NCBI GenBank assembly: GCA_965229645.1
Contig: OZ245893.1
Span: 1,674,001 to 1,738,000, forward strand
DNA from: CAXQZM01 sp965229645
GTDB taxonomy: Bacteria > Pseudomonadota > Alphaproteobacteria > UBA7985
Length of the DNA: 64,000 nucleotides
Reading direction: 5' to 3'
Positions 41,516 to 50,552 of this stretch are shown in pieces. A program made the translations under genes and the position numbers. Position 1 is the first letter of the stretch. Each line of letters starts with the position of its first letter. Under the pieces are notes generated by a model. The model made no database searches. It had not been told where the DNA came from and saw nothing but the letters and a program-made list of their open reading frames with translations.

Positions 41516-42628
41516 GCCGAGCCACAAGCGCCCCGCCAGCAAGTCTTGGGCCCGCGCGCCAAACAACTCGTGCCGCCATCCCTGCATGCACGGCACGGTG
41601 GCCGCACTGTCGCGGGCCAAGGCCTCCAGGTCGGCGGCGCTCGCAAGGGCGCGCGGCGCGATTTGGGCCTGGTCGGCGCATACCTTCAACAGGGTGCGCA
41701 GCATGTCGTGCCGCGCGGCAGTCCCTGGCATCATTTGGCTGCGCGGCGCAGGGGTGGGAACCTGATCTTCGGGAAGCTGCGCCGCCCGCGCCAAAGCGGC
41801 CAAGATCGCGGCACCCGTTTTGCCTTGGGTCAACTTCTCGCTCAGGCCCCGCAGCTTGGCCATGGCCGCCGCCGAGGCGGGGCGACGCATGGCCAAGTCG
41901 ACCAAGATATCGTCGCGCAAGACGCGCCCGCGCGGCAAATCGCGTTCTTGGGCGAAGCGTTCGCGCCATTCGGCGAGGCAAGCGAGCGCGGCGAGAAACG
42001 GCTTGGATCGATTCTTGATCTTAAGCCGCGCCCAGGCCGCCTTTGGATCGACCCGATAGAGCCCGGGATCGCTGAGGGCGCTGAGTTCGGCATCGACCCA
42101 CGCCCGCCGGCCCTTGTCCGCCAAGTCATTAGCCAGGATCGCGTAGGCCGCATGAAGATGGGTAACATCACCCAGGGCATAGGCCAACTGCTGCGCATCC
42201 AAGGGACGTTGCCCCCAATCCGAATACTGGGCAGTTTTGTCGATCTGGCGCCCCAAGACCTTTTGGATCAACTGTTCATAGCCCACCTGCTCCCCATAGC
42301 CGAGCATCATGGCGGCGATCTGGGTATCGAATATGGGGGCCGGCAGGCAGCCCGCCACCTTCAGGAACAGTTCCAGGTCTTGCTTGCACGCGTGGAACAC
42401 CTTCAAGACTTGCGGGTCGGTGAGCAAGTCCCATACGGGGCGCAGGTCCATCGCGGGCGCGAGTGGATCGATGGCGACCGCCTGGTCCTTGAGCCCGATC
42501 TGGATCAGGCATAGTTGCGGCCAATAGGTCGTCTCGCGCAGAAATTCCGTATCTAAGGTAATGAAGTCTTGGGCGCGGGCGGTTTGGCAAAAGGCCGCCA
42601 CATCGGCGCTGGTCGTTAAAAGAGTCAT
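41450..42628 (-). CDS. rnd: Ribonuclease D
   Basis: 3'-5' exoribonuclease that trims tRNA and other small RNA ends. The 392 aa have the DEDD exonuclease domain (ITLDTEFLRE, KVFHACKQDLELFL, then a YALGDVTHLHAAY block) and a C-terminal HRDC domain (LPRGRVLRDDILVDLA). ATG 42628 fits the family; the frame opens 36 nt further up. The C-terminal 22 codons overlap the opposing hdaA. Confidence 0.94.
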   Translation of the reverse strand: MTLLTTSADVAAFCQTARAQDFITLDTEFLRETTYWPQLCLIQIGLKDQAVAIDPLAPAMDLRPVWDLLTDPQVLKVFHACKQDLELFLKVAGCLPAPIFDTQIAAMMLGYGEQVGYEQLIQKVLGRQIDKTAQYSDWGQRPLDAQQLAYALGDVTHLHAAYAILANDLADKGRRAWVDAELSALSDPGLYRVDPKAAWARLKIKNRSKPFLAALACLAEWRERFAQERDLPRGRVLRDDILVDLAMRRPASAAAMAKLRGLSEKLTQGKTGAAILAALARAAQLPEDQVPTPAPRSQMMPGTAARHDMLRTLLKVCADQAQIAPRALASAADLEALARDSAATVPCMQGWRHELFGARAQDLLAGRLWLGLREGKLAVLDAQDLGLSEGSV

Positions 42629-42731
42629 GGCACGCCCTTGCGCGGGCTTGCCTGTCAAAGACAAGCCTTGACCCTACCCCGCAAAGCGGGCTTTAGCGCC
42701 GCCGAAGATTGCCCCAGCGGAGACCCACCCC

Positions 42732-44516
42732 ATGCATGCCTATCGCACCCATACCTGCGCCGACCTGCGCGCAGACCACGTTGGCCAGACGGTCCGTCTT
42801 TCGGGATGGATCAATCGCAAGCGCGAACATGCGGGTCCCCTGTTCATCGACCTGCGCGATCATTACGGGATTACCCAGTGCGTCATCCTGGAGTCCAATG
42901 CGGCCTACGAGGCCTTGCGGCGCGCGCGCGTCGAAACCGTCGTGACCCTAACGGGCGACCTGCGCGCCCGCGCCGCCGACGCGGTCAATGACAAGCTGCC
43001 GACGGGGGCTGTGGAGCTCTACGTTGAGACGGTGACAATTCAATCGAGCGCCGATCAGCTGCCCCTGCAGGTCAATTCCAACGACGATTCGGGCGAGGAC
43101 ATAAGGCTCAAATACCGCTACCTCGATTTGCGCCGCGAACGCGTCCACGCCAACATTCTGTTGCGCAGCCAAATCATCGCGAGCCTCCGACAGCGCATGA
43201 TCGACCAGGGCTTCCAAGAGTTTCAAACCCCGATCCTGACGGCCTCCAGCCCCGAGGGTGCGCGCGATTTTCTGGTTCCCTCGCGCCTGCACCCAGGGCA
43301 ATTCTACGCCCTGCCCCAGGCCCCGCAACAATTTAAGCAACTGCTCATGATGGCAGGGTTCGATCGCTACTTCCAAATCGCCCCCTGCTTTCGCGATGAG
43401 GATAGCCGCGCCGACCGATCCCCTGGCGAGTTCTACCAGCTCGACCTAGAAATGAGTTTCGTGACCCAGGAAGATGTCTTCGCCGCCCTAGAACCCGTCC
43501 TATACGGCCTGTTTGAAGAGTTCGCGGGCGGCAAGCACGTGACTCCCGCGCCCTTTGTGCGGATCCCCTACGCGGAGGCGATGGACAAGTACGGGTCCGA
43601 CAAGCCCGACTTGCGCAACCCCCTCATTTTGGCCGACGTAAGCGACCAGTTCGACGGCGGCGGCTTTGGCCTGTTCGCCAAGCTGATCGCCGACAAGGGG
43701 TTCCGTGTGATCGCGGTACCCGCTCCTGGCGGCGGGTCGCGGTCGGTCTGCGACCGCATGGATTCCTGGGCCAAAAAAGAGCTGCAAAAACCTGGTCTGG
43801 GCTATATTTTTTGGAAAGCGGGCGAGGCCATGGGACCCATCGCCAAAAACCTTGGCCCCGAGCGCACCGCGGCCATCGCCGAACAATTGAACCTCAAAGA
43901 CGGGGACGCCTGTTTCTTTACCTGCGACAAGCACCTCGCGGCGCTCGACTTCGCGGGCCAGGCCCGTACCAAGCTCGGCCACGATTTGGGCTTGATCGAC
44001 CAAGATACTTTTAAGTTCTGCTGGATCGTTGATTTCCCCATGTACGAAGAAGACGAGGACAGCGGCAAAATCGACTTTTCGCACAACCCCTTTTCAATGC
44101 CTCAAGGCGGGCTGGCGGCGCTCACCAGCCAAGACCCCCTCGACATCAAAGCCTTCCAATACGACATCGTGGTCAACGGGGTCGAGCTTTCCTCGGGCGC
44201 CATTCGAAATCACTTGCCCGAGGTCATGTACAAGGCCTTTGAAATCGCGGGGTACGGCCCCGACGTGGTTGAGGAAAAGTTCGGTGGCATGCTGAACGCC
44301 ATGAAATTCGGCGCGCCGCCCCACGGCGGCTCGGCCCCTGGGATCGACCGCATGGTCATGCTACTGGCCGACGAACCCAATATCCGCGAAGTCATCGCCT
44401 TCCCCATGAACGGCCGCGCCGAAGACCTTATGATGGGCGCCCCAGGGGAGGTTTCCGACGCCCAGTTGGAAGAGCTGCACATTCGGGTGAAACGACCCCT
44501 TGCCGTGCAAAGTTGA
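42732..44516 (+). CDS. aspS: Aspartyl-tRNA synthetase
   Basis: Class IIb synthetase of the bacterial type. The 594 aa have an N-terminal OB fold (VRLSGWINRKREHAGPLFI), motif 2 region (CFRDEDSRADRSPGEFYQLDLE), a GAD insertion domain and motif 3 (GGSAPGIDRMVM). In organisms without AsnRS it may be non-discriminating, but that cannot be judged here. It is divergent from rnd. Confidence 0.97.
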   Translation: MHAYRTHTCADLRADHVGQTVRLSGWINRKREHAGPLFIDLRDHYGITQCVILESNAAYEALRRARVETVVTLTGDLRARAADAVNDKLPTGAVELYVETVTIQSSADQLPLQVNSNDDSGEDIRLKYRYLDLRRERVHANILLRSQIIASLRQRMIDQGFQEFQTPILTASSPEGARDFLVPSRLHPGQFYALPQAPQQFKQLLMMAGFDRYFQIAPCFRDEDSRADRSPGEFYQLDLEMSFVTQEDVFAALEPVLYGLFEEFAGGKHVTPAPFVRIPYAEAMDKYGSDKPDLRNPLILADVSDQFDGGGFGLFAKLIADKGFRVIAVPAPGGGSRSVCDRMDSWAKKELQKPGLGYIFWKAGEAMGPIAKNLGPERTAAIAEQLNLKDGDACFFTCDKHLAALDFAGQARTKLGHDLGLIDQDTFKFCWIVDFPMYEEDEDSGKIDFSHNPFSMPQGGLAALTSQDPLDIKAFQYDIVVNGVELSSGAIRNHLPEVMYKAFEIAGYGPDVVEEKFGGMLNAMKFGAPPHGGSAPGIDRMVMLLADEPNIREVIAFPMNGRAEDLMMGAPGEVSDAQLEELHIRVKRPLAVQS

Positions 44517-44683
44517 GGGGACACTTGCGGATTTGCGATCAGTGGGCTTGAGTTCAAAGGCATGTCCGATTAGATCCACAGTTGAAGTACGAATGGAAAC
44601 TTTAATCATAAATCGATATACTGGCTCCACATTTTCGCCTGTGAATTACGAGTAACTCGAATAGCCAAAATTGAAATTCCGAC

Positions 44684-45247
44684 ATGATAAAGCAAGATAG
44701 CGATCGATTTTATGAGGTATGCAAGTTAGCTGAAAATCAAAAGTGGTGTTGGAAGCTATTTTGCACAACATGCGGGGGTCTTTCTTTTCGAATGGCACTC
44801 TATGAACTATCTCTTGGTAAATCACCTCTGGATCATGATTGGTTCACGAGAGGGAAATCAGCACGCATGGCGCTGGATCACTACGGCGTGAGATATGATC
44901 AAGCTACGAAATGGATTAAGAGTAGTGTCAGTCTCCACAATGAGATTAGTGTATCGAACATAAAGCCAATACTCTCAGAGGTAAGGTGGCCTGATTGCCT
45001 AGGAATGCTAGGTGTGGCGATTTATTGGACCGAGGATATTGAGACAAGAACGCGGAAAACAACACCCTTCTGGAAGCGTCAATTTAGAGAATTTTTTGAA
45101 GAAACAGGTGTTCAAATTCAAGAATTGCATTTGAATTTCTTGCGAAACGATAACCAATTCAGATGGAAAGACCTGGAGTACTTTGAAAATTATGGAATCA
45201 TGACTTTGAAATCAAACTCCCATTTTTCAAAGAAAGACACTTCGTAA
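44684..45247 (+). CDS. AT-rich orphan gene, unknown function
   Basis: A 187-aa protein I do not recognise. It has many aromatic residues, a CTTCG pair at the N-terminal third (KLFCTTCGGLSFRMAL), and no signal peptide or membrane span. The gene and its surroundings are clearly more AT-rich than aspS and the downstream LysR gene. The ribosome site is weak. About 700 bp of gene-free, partly decayed DNA follows. It looks acquired; a role in defence or a mobile remnant is possible but unsupported. Confidence 0.6.
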   Translation: MIKQDSDRFYEVCKLAENQKWCWKLFCTTCGGLSFRMALYELSLGKSPLDHDWFTRGKSARMALDHYGVRYDQATKWIKSSVSLHNEISVSNIKPILSEVRWPDCLGMLGVAIYWTEDIETRTRKTTPFWKRQFREFFEETGVQIQELHLNFLRNDNQFRWKDLEYFENYGIMTLKSNSHFSKKDTS

Positions 45248-45972
45248 ATTGTGCTTATTCAAAAATAGGGAGCTCCAGCTAGGGAGAATTTCAGGGGAAG
45301 TGCAAAAAAGTACACCAAATAGACAGTACGTTTGAAGAACAAGCAACTCGATTCCGCCTATGCTTTACCTGATTGGAGTGAATGGGATGACCAAACTCTG
45401 CCTATTGACGCCGAACAAGGCCAGATTTCGCTCAAGCGCGATTCCCCTGGGAAGGAATTCGTCCAGGATTGACAAAAATCTCTTTAAAAGGGAAGGTTGT
45501 CGATGCGCACGCCAAGGATCAGTTCCTAACCTTCGCAGGGTCTCCTGGACTGGTAAATCCAAGCAAATTGAAGGCGAACGCGCCTTGTGTACCTTCGTGA
45601 TCAAACGCAGTGTCTCAAACGGCTGTCGAAGCAAGCGCGCTGTTGACAACGAGTGCAAAGTCAAAACCATTGTCGATGCCGCAAATTTACGCGGCACCTT
45701 ATCATAGAACACAAGTCATGCTACATTGGATTCGTAATCGTGCCAGAGGGTGAGTAGTTGGGTTTCAAGACACAGAAACTTGGGAGGATAGAGAAGACAT
45801 GAACCACCCGCCAGGGTGCGCTTGCCATAGTTGATGAAGCAGATGAATGGCGCGGGACCTTAGATTAGCAGTGCAAACAGGCCACGTGATATGGCATCTG
45901 GAATCTGGCATAAGCGACTTGCGCCGATTTCATCTTGGCTTATGAACTGTCCCCAAACGAGGGGCAATCCGC
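45248..45972. other. Gene-poor stretch with possible decayed coding sequence
   Basis: About 725 bp without a convincing gene. Two overlapping 115-codon frames (45360-45707 and its complement) have no recognisable family or good start. Fragments in different + frames around 45370-45480 and 45480-45720 (for example WEGIRPGLTKISLKG, then FLTFAGSPGLVNPSK) read like protein but need frame changes, as in a degraded gene. The composition is intermediate between the orphan gene and the host-like LysR gene. Confidence 0.45.
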
Positions 45973-46863
45973 ATGGACTGGGACAAGATACGCATATTCT
46001 ACGCAGTTGCCAAAGCGGGGTCCTTTACCCATGCGGGCGAGGCCTTGCACTTGTCGCAATCGGCCATTTCCCGGCAGATTTCTGGACTGGAGGAGAGCCT
46101 CAAGGCGAGCTTGTTTCATCGCCATGCGCGCGGACTGATCCTTACCGAGCAAGGGGAAATCCTCTACCGCGCTGCGCACGAGGTCTATGGGGCCGTCACC
46201 AAGGCCCAGGAAGCGCTGAACGCGGCGAAAGCCAAACCCACTGGCATATTGAAAGTGACCTCCACCGTCGCCTTGGGCGAAACCGTGGTAGCACCGCTGG
46301 CCAACAAATTCTTGGACCTCTACCCCCAGATCCACCTGGACCTGATTTTGACCGACACGCCGCTCGACCTTTCCATGCGCGAGGCAGATGTGGCGATTCG
46401 ACTCACCGAGCCGCGCCAGCCCGACCTGATACGCCGATTCCTATTCAGTGCCCATGTGCATCTTTACGCCAGCCAAGCCTATTTGGACCGTCGCGGCGTG
46501 CCGCAGAATCTGCCCGACCTCGATCACCATCAGATCCTGTGCTACGGCACCCAGACGCGCCCCCCAGTTCCCAATCTCAACTGGCTCATGGGTGCGGGGC
46601 GGGAGGGCATGAGCCCGCGCACCCCCGCGCTAACGATCAATAACCTGATCGCCCTGCGCCGCGCCGTGGCAACGGGGGCGGGCATCGCGTGCTTGCCCGA
46701 CTACTTAGTGACCGAAGACATGGACCTGGTGCGCGTCCTGCCCGAGGTGGAGGCGCCCAAGATCAGCATTTTCTACGCCTACCCCGAAGAATTGCGCAAC
46801 TCCCAAAAGGTCGTGGCCTTTCGCGACTTCTTCTTGGAGAATGTCCGAGAAGAAGATTTTTGA
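45973..46863 (+). CDS. LysR-family transcriptional regulator
   Basis: A 296-aa regulator: N-terminal winged HTH (2-60; FYAVAKAGSFTHAGEALHLSQSAISRQI) and a periplasmic-binding-type effector domain (90-290). No divergent target gene lies beside it: upstream is a decayed stretch and downstream a repeat and a candidate sRNA. Its regulon is therefore not apparent. The ATG at 45973 starts the family's usual MDWDKIRIFYAV. Confidence 0.9.
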   Translation: MDWDKIRIFYAVAKAGSFTHAGEALHLSQSAISRQISGLEESLKASLFHRHARGLILTEQGEILYRAAHEVYGAVTKAQEALNAAKAKPTGILKVTSTVALGETVVAPLANKFLDLYPQIHLDLILTDTPLDLSMREADVAIRLTEPRQPDLIRRFLFSAHVHLYASQAYLDRRGVPQNLPDLDHHQILCYGTQTRPPVPNLNWLMGAGREGMSPRTPALTINNLIALRRAVATGAGIACLPDYLVTEDMDLVRVLPEVEAPKISIFYAYPEELRNSQKVVAFRDFFLENVREEDF

Positions 46864-46895
46864 ACCAAAAGGCCAAGGATCGGTGCAAACGACTT

Positions 46896-47086
46896 ATACC
46901 AGCGGCGATTGAAAATGACTCTTTTATTCGCTGGTATAAGGGCCGCGACTGCGGCCCCCGCAGCGGCCCCGAGATGAGCTAAGAAAGCGCCTCGGGGTAT
47001 AAGAGAAGGGGAGGCGAAACGCGAAGCGTTTCTGCCGTGAGACATAAAACGGCGAAAAAAGTGTCAACTTTTTTCGCCGTTGGTAT
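46896..47086 (+). repeat. MITE-like element, best full-length copy
   Basis: 191 bp with both ends intact: ATACCAGCGGCG at the left with TGAC at position 21, and TCGCCGTTGGTAT at the right, preceded by AAAAAGTGTCAACTTTTT. It includes the short hairpin at the left (46896-46937). It shows the consensus structure best and should be used as the family reference. It lies 32 bp after the LysR gene stop. Confidence 0.88.
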
Positions 47087-47184
47087 TAGGTATGGCATCA
47101 CACTTGGGTGATAAGGTATGCGTCCAAAACATGACCGATGTGCGCTTATGGGACTAGTTTCGGGCGCGGGCCTCCCCTATGTTG

Positions 47185-47290
47185 ACCCTATCAAGTTTCT
47201 TCCTTGATCAAGAGGTTCGGGTCGCCTCACTTCTCCTCCCTCCTTCCAATGGCCCGAAAGCCTGGCTCTAAGCCAGGCTTTTTTTTGGGT
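47185..47290 (+). ncRNA. Candidate small RNA with anti-Shine-Dalgarno loop
   Basis: No ORF, but three consecutive structures: a small hairpin (ATCAAG 47190-47195 with CTTGAT 47203-47208), a stem TTCGGG/CCCGAA (47216-47221 with 47253-47258) whose 31-nt loop exposes CTCCTCCCTCC (47233-47243), and a strong terminator. C-rich CUCCUCCC loops are typical of alphaproteobacterial sRNAs that bind Shine-Dalgarno sequences (CcsR/cuckoo type). Promoter and 5' end are not clear. The stretch 47087-47454 otherwise holds only a repeat hairpin. Confidence 0.45.
47258..47286 (+). terminator. Strong rho-independent terminator
   Basis: AAGCCTGGCT and AGCCAGGCTT form a perfect 10-bp stem with a CTA loop, running directly into eight Ts. 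It is the strongest terminator in the window, yet no protein gene precedes it; the last + strand stop is 395 bp upstream. Confidence 0.9.
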
Positions 47291-47320
47291 TTTGTTCCGC
47301 AAAGGGAAACCGCATTTGTA

Positions 47321-47384
47321 ATACCAGCGGCGATTGAAAATGATACCAGCAGCGGTTGAGAATGACTCTTATGTTCGCTGGTAT
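47321..47384 (+). repeat. Tandem MITE ends: partial plus complete 42-nt hairpin
   Basis: A 22-nt left-end fragment (47321-47342) is followed at once by a complete hairpin (47343-47384) with arms ATACCAGC and CGCTGGTAT variants. It looks like one element inserted into, or recombined with, another. It lies 70 bp before argG, so it is in the argG leader. Confidence 0.8.
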
Positions 47385-47454
47385 ATGGGCTGAATGCGCG
47401 GAAATTTTTGGGTGCGGCCTTGCCCAAAGCCCGCGCCTTAAGTAGCGGCGGGGC

Positions 47455-48669
47455 ATGGACAAAACATCAATCAAAAAAGTCGTCCTTGCTTACTCAGGGG
47501 GGTTGGACACTTCGGTGATCCTTAAGTGGTTGCAAGTCACTTACGACTGCGAAGTCATCACCTTTACCGCCGACTTGGGCCAAGGGGAGGAGCTCGGCCC
47601 TGCGCGGGCCAAGGCCCTGCAGCTCGGTATTGATCCCGACCACATATTCATCGACGACCTCCGCGACGAATTCGTTCGCGACTTTGTCTTTCCCATGTTT
47701 CGGGCCAACGCGGTCTATGAGGGACTCTACTTGCTCGGCACCGCCATCGCCCGGCCCTTGATCGCCAAACGGCAGATCGACATCGCCCGTCAGGTTGGCG
47801 CCGACGCCGTTGCCCATGGTGCCACGGGCAAAGGCAACGATCAGGTCCGTTTTGAACTCGGGTACTACGGCCTCGACCCTCATATTCAGGTCATCGCCCC
47901 GTGGCGGGAGTGGGACTTGACCTCGCGCACCAAGTTGATCGAATTCGCCGAACGGTACCAAATTCCCATCGCCAAAGATAAGCGCGGGGAAGCACCCTTC
48001 TCCGTCGATGCCAATCTGCTCCATACCTCCTCGGAAGGAAAGTTGTTGGAGGACCCTGCGGTCGAAGCGCCCGAGCTGGTCTATCAACGCACGGTCGCCC
48101 CCGAGGCCGCGCCCGACGCCCCCGCTTACGCCGAAATCACGTTCAAGGACGGCGACCCCGTCGCCATCGACGGCCAATCCATGGGGCCCGCGGAGTTGCT
48201 GAGCAAGCTGAACGCGCTCGGCGGCGCGCACGGTATTGGCCGCCTTGATTTGGTCGAAGGACGCTTTGTCGGCATGAAGTCGCGGGGCATTTACGAGACA
48301 CCTGGCGGCACCTTGTTGCTGGCGGCCCATCGCGGTATCGAGTCGCTGACCCTTGATCGTGGGGCCATGCATCTAAAGGACGAACTGATGCCGCGCTACG
48401 CCGAGTTGATTTACAACGGTTTTTGGTTCTCCCCCGAACGGGCCATGCTGCAAGCGGCCATCGACGCCAGCCAAACCCATGTCGAGGGCACCGTTCGCCT
48501 CAAACTCTATAAGGGCACCGTCGCCGTGGTCGGGCGCTGGTCGGACCGCTCGCTCTATTCTGAGGCCCATGTGACCTTTGAAGAGGACAGCGTCTATGAT
48601 CAACGCGACGCAGCAGGCTTTATCAAGCTCAACGCCTTGCGCCTGCGCCTCATGGGACTGCGCGACTGA
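47455..48669 (+). CDS. argG: Argininosuccinate synthase
   Basis: Joins citrulline and aspartate with ATP in arginine synthesis. The 404 aa begin with the N-type ATP pyrophosphatase P-loop AYSGGLDTS; GATGKGNDQVRFE and SVDANLLHTSSEG are standard family blocks. It is followed 2 bp later by a DUF3253 gene. The leader contains a palindromic repeat. Confidence 0.97.
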   Translation: MDKTSIKKVVLAYSGGLDTSVILKWLQVTYDCEVITFTADLGQGEELGPARAKALQLGIDPDHIFIDDLRDEFVRDFVFPMFRANAVYEGLYLLGTAIARPLIAKRQIDIARQVGADAVAHGATGKGNDQVRFELGYYGLDPHIQVIAPWREWDLTSRTKLIEFAERYQIPIAKDKRGEAPFSVDANLLHTSSEGKLLEDPAVEAPELVYQRTVAPEAAPDAPAYAEITFKDGDPVAIDGQSMGPAELLSKLNALGGAHGIGRLDLVEGRFVGMKSRGIYETPGGTLLLAAHRGIESLTLDRGAMHLKDELMPRYAELIYNGFWFSPERAMLQAAIDASQTHVEGTVRLKLYKGTVAVVGRWSDRSLYSEAHVTFEEDSVYDQRDAAGFIKLNALRLRLMGLRD

Positions 48670-48671
48670 CC

Positions 48672-48959
48672 ATGGATTTACGCGATTGGGTCCTCACCGT
48701 CGGCGAGCGCTACGGACCCGAGCGGCTCTATCGGCCCGAAGATGTGGCGCGCGCCGCTTTCCCCGTCGGCCCCAAGGAAACCAAGGGCCAGGAACGCTGG
48801 CGCCGCCAAATTCGCGCCACCCGCGCCGCCGCAATCGGGTTGGCCCGCCAAAATCGCTTGCAGATCGTACGACGTGGACAAATCGCCGACGCCCATGCCC
48901 CGATCAAAGGCCTGATACACCTGCGCTGGATTGCACCGCCTGAAGACGCAGAGAATTAA
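48672..48959 (+). CDS. DUF3253 family protein
   Basis: A 95-aa basic protein. The layout (RPEDVARAAFP, then RRQIRATRAAAIGLARQNRLQI, RRGQ, KGLIHLRW) fits DUF3253, a winged-helix-like family of unknown function. It is immediately downstream of argG and probably co-transcribed; the ATG starts 2 nt after the argG stop. Confidence 0.8.
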   Translation: MDLRDWVLTVGERYGPERLYRPEDVARAAFPVGPKETKGQERWRRQIRATRAAAIGLARQNRLQIVRRGQIADAHAPIKGLIHLRWIAPPEDAEN

Positions 48960-49010
48960 GGAAGATCGACCGATCCAGATTGCGGACGCGTTCTTGATAG
49001 ACCGCCGCTT

Positions 49011-50078
49011 TCAATGATCCTCATAGGCCACCGAAATCGCCGCGCTGAGGGCGAAGGCCTGACAGGACAGGACGTAACCGTTGCTCACTTCATCGTCGTC
49101 GAGCGCATGGTTGGTCGCCATTTCGGCTTCGCCCTGGATGATGCGGCATTTGCAGGTCGAACAGACGCCCGCCTTGCAGGCGTAAGGGGGGTCCAGGCCC
49201 TGGGCGCGCGCGCCGTCGAGCAACGATACGCCAGGGTCTAGGTCGATCTGAACTTCGCCGCCGTCGAGGGCGATGGTCGCTTTGACCGATTGCCGCGACG
49301 GATCCGCACGCACGCGGGCGGGTTGGGCGGCGCGACCTGGTTGCGCGCTGGCGAACAGTTCGAATCTGATCTGGTCGTCGTCGAGGCCATGGGCGCGCAA
49401 GGCGTCGGCGATGGTGCGCATCAGCGGCTCGGGCCCGCAAATGAAAGCCGTGTCCACCTGTTGGATCGGGATCCAGTGCTTGAACAGGGCCGCGCACTTG
49501 TCCTGATCGATGCGGCCCTGGAATAGGTCGATGCCTTGGGCGTCGTTTTTCAAGATGTGGATGAGGGAGAGGCGATCCATGTAGCGGTTCTTCAAGTCCT
49601 CCAGCTCTTCGCGAAACATGATGCTCGGGAGCCCCCGATTGGCGTAGGTGAGAATGAAGCGGGACTTGGGTTCGCCTGCCAGGATGGTCTTCAAAATCGA
49701 CAGCACGGGGGTGATGCCCGACCCTGCGGCAAACCCGAGGTAGGTTTTGCTTTGGGTCGGGTCGAGCGGGGTATGGAAAGCACCGCGAGGCGGCATGGCG
49801 TGCAAGATCGTGCCAGGTTCAACATGCTCATTGGCCCAGGTGGAAAATGCCCCCCCTGGAACCTTCTTGATCCCAACCTGCAACCCCCCCTCCTGCCGGC
49901 CTGCGCAGATGGAGTAGGATCGGCGCAGCTCTACCCCGTCAAAATCGCGCTTGAAAGTAAGGTACTGGCCCTGGAGGAAGTCGAACGTATCAAGGTCTTC
50001 AGGTTGCAGAGTCAAGACCACAGCGTCGCGGATCGTGCGATGGACATGGGTAACGATCAAGGGGTGAAAGCGGGCCAT
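49011..50078 (-). CDS. paaE: Phenylacetyl-CoA epoxidase reductase subunit PaaE
   Basis: Iron-sulfur flavoprotein that passes electrons from NADPH to the PaaABC oxygenase. The 355 aa have a ferredoxin-reductase domain (RRSYSICAG for FAD, GFAAGSGITPVLSI for NADPH) and a C-terminal plant-type 2Fe-2S domain (CKAGVCSTCKCRI and a later Cys). It is the last gene of the paaABCDE run, 9 bp after paaD. Confidence 0.95.
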   Translation of the reverse strand: MARFHPLIVTHVHRTIRDAVVLTLQPEDLDTFDFLQGQYLTFKRDFDGVELRRSYSICAGRQEGGLQVGIKKVPGGAFSTWANEHVEPGTILHAMPPRGAFHTPLDPTQSKTYLGFAAGSGITPVLSILKTILAGEPKSRFILTYANRGLPSIMFREELEDLKNRYMDRLSLIHILKNDAQGIDLFQGRIDQDKCAALFKHWIPIQQVDTAFICGPEPLMRTIADALRAHGLDDDQIRFELFASAQPGRAAQPARVRADPSRQSVKATIALDGGEVQIDLDPGVSLLDGARAQGLDPPYACKAGVCSTCKCRIIQGEAEMATNHALDDDEVSNGYVLSCQAFALSAAISVAYEDH

Positions 50079-50087
50079 CCAGCGCCC

Positions 50088-50546
50088 TCAATGACACTTA
50101 AAATAGTCGAAGGGTTCACGACAGGTTTGGCAGCGCCACTGGGCCTTGCACGGCGTCGAGCCAAACTGGCTGAGGCGTTCAACCTGCCCGCTGCCGCAAA
50201 GGGGGCAGGCTTCGGGACCTCCAGCGGCACGGGGCGGGGCGATGCCGTAGGCCCTAAGGCGCTGCTTGCCCTTGTCGCTTATCCAGTCTGTCGTCCATGC
50301 AGGGGCAATCTGGGTGCGGATCCGCACGTCCTGCACGCCCCGGTCGCGGAGTGCGGTTTCGATATCGAGGGAGATGACGCGGGTTGCAGGACACCCCGAG
50401 TAGGTGGGTGTCACCGTGACCTCGAGAGTCTGGTCGTGCCAATCGACCGCGCGAACGATGCCCAGGTCCACGACCGAAATCGCGGGGATTTCAGGGTCGG
50501 GAACCCGATCGAGCCAAGCCCAAACGGTGTCGAGGTTTGGCCGCAT
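50088..50546 (-). CDS. paaD: Phenylacetate degradation protein PaaD
   Basis: A 152-aa protein of the PaaD group: an MIP18/DUF59-type N-terminal domain (VPDPEIPAISVVDLGIVR) used in Fe-S assembly, and a C-terminal zinc-ribbon-like domain with CPLCG and CQTCREP. It is thought to help mature the epoxidase. It starts 6 bp after the paaC stop. Confidence 0.93.
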   Translation of the reverse strand: MRPNLDTVWAWLDRVPDPEIPAISVVDLGIVRAVDWHDQTLEVTVTPTYSGCPATRVISLDIETALRDRGVQDVRIRTQIAPAWTTDWISDKGKQRLRAYGIAPPRAAGGPEACPLCGSGQVERLSQFGSTPCKAQWRCQTCREPFDYFKCH

Positions 50547-50552
50547 CCGCGC

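Noticed and set aside
45360..45712. 115-codon frames on both strands as genes
   Set aside because: They are mirror frames of each other, lack ribosome sites and families, and other frames carry equally protein-like fragments.
15709..47384. Composite transposon bounded by the small repeats
   Set aside because: The repeats lie in both orientations around ordinary chromosomal operons; no pair encloses a distinct cargo.
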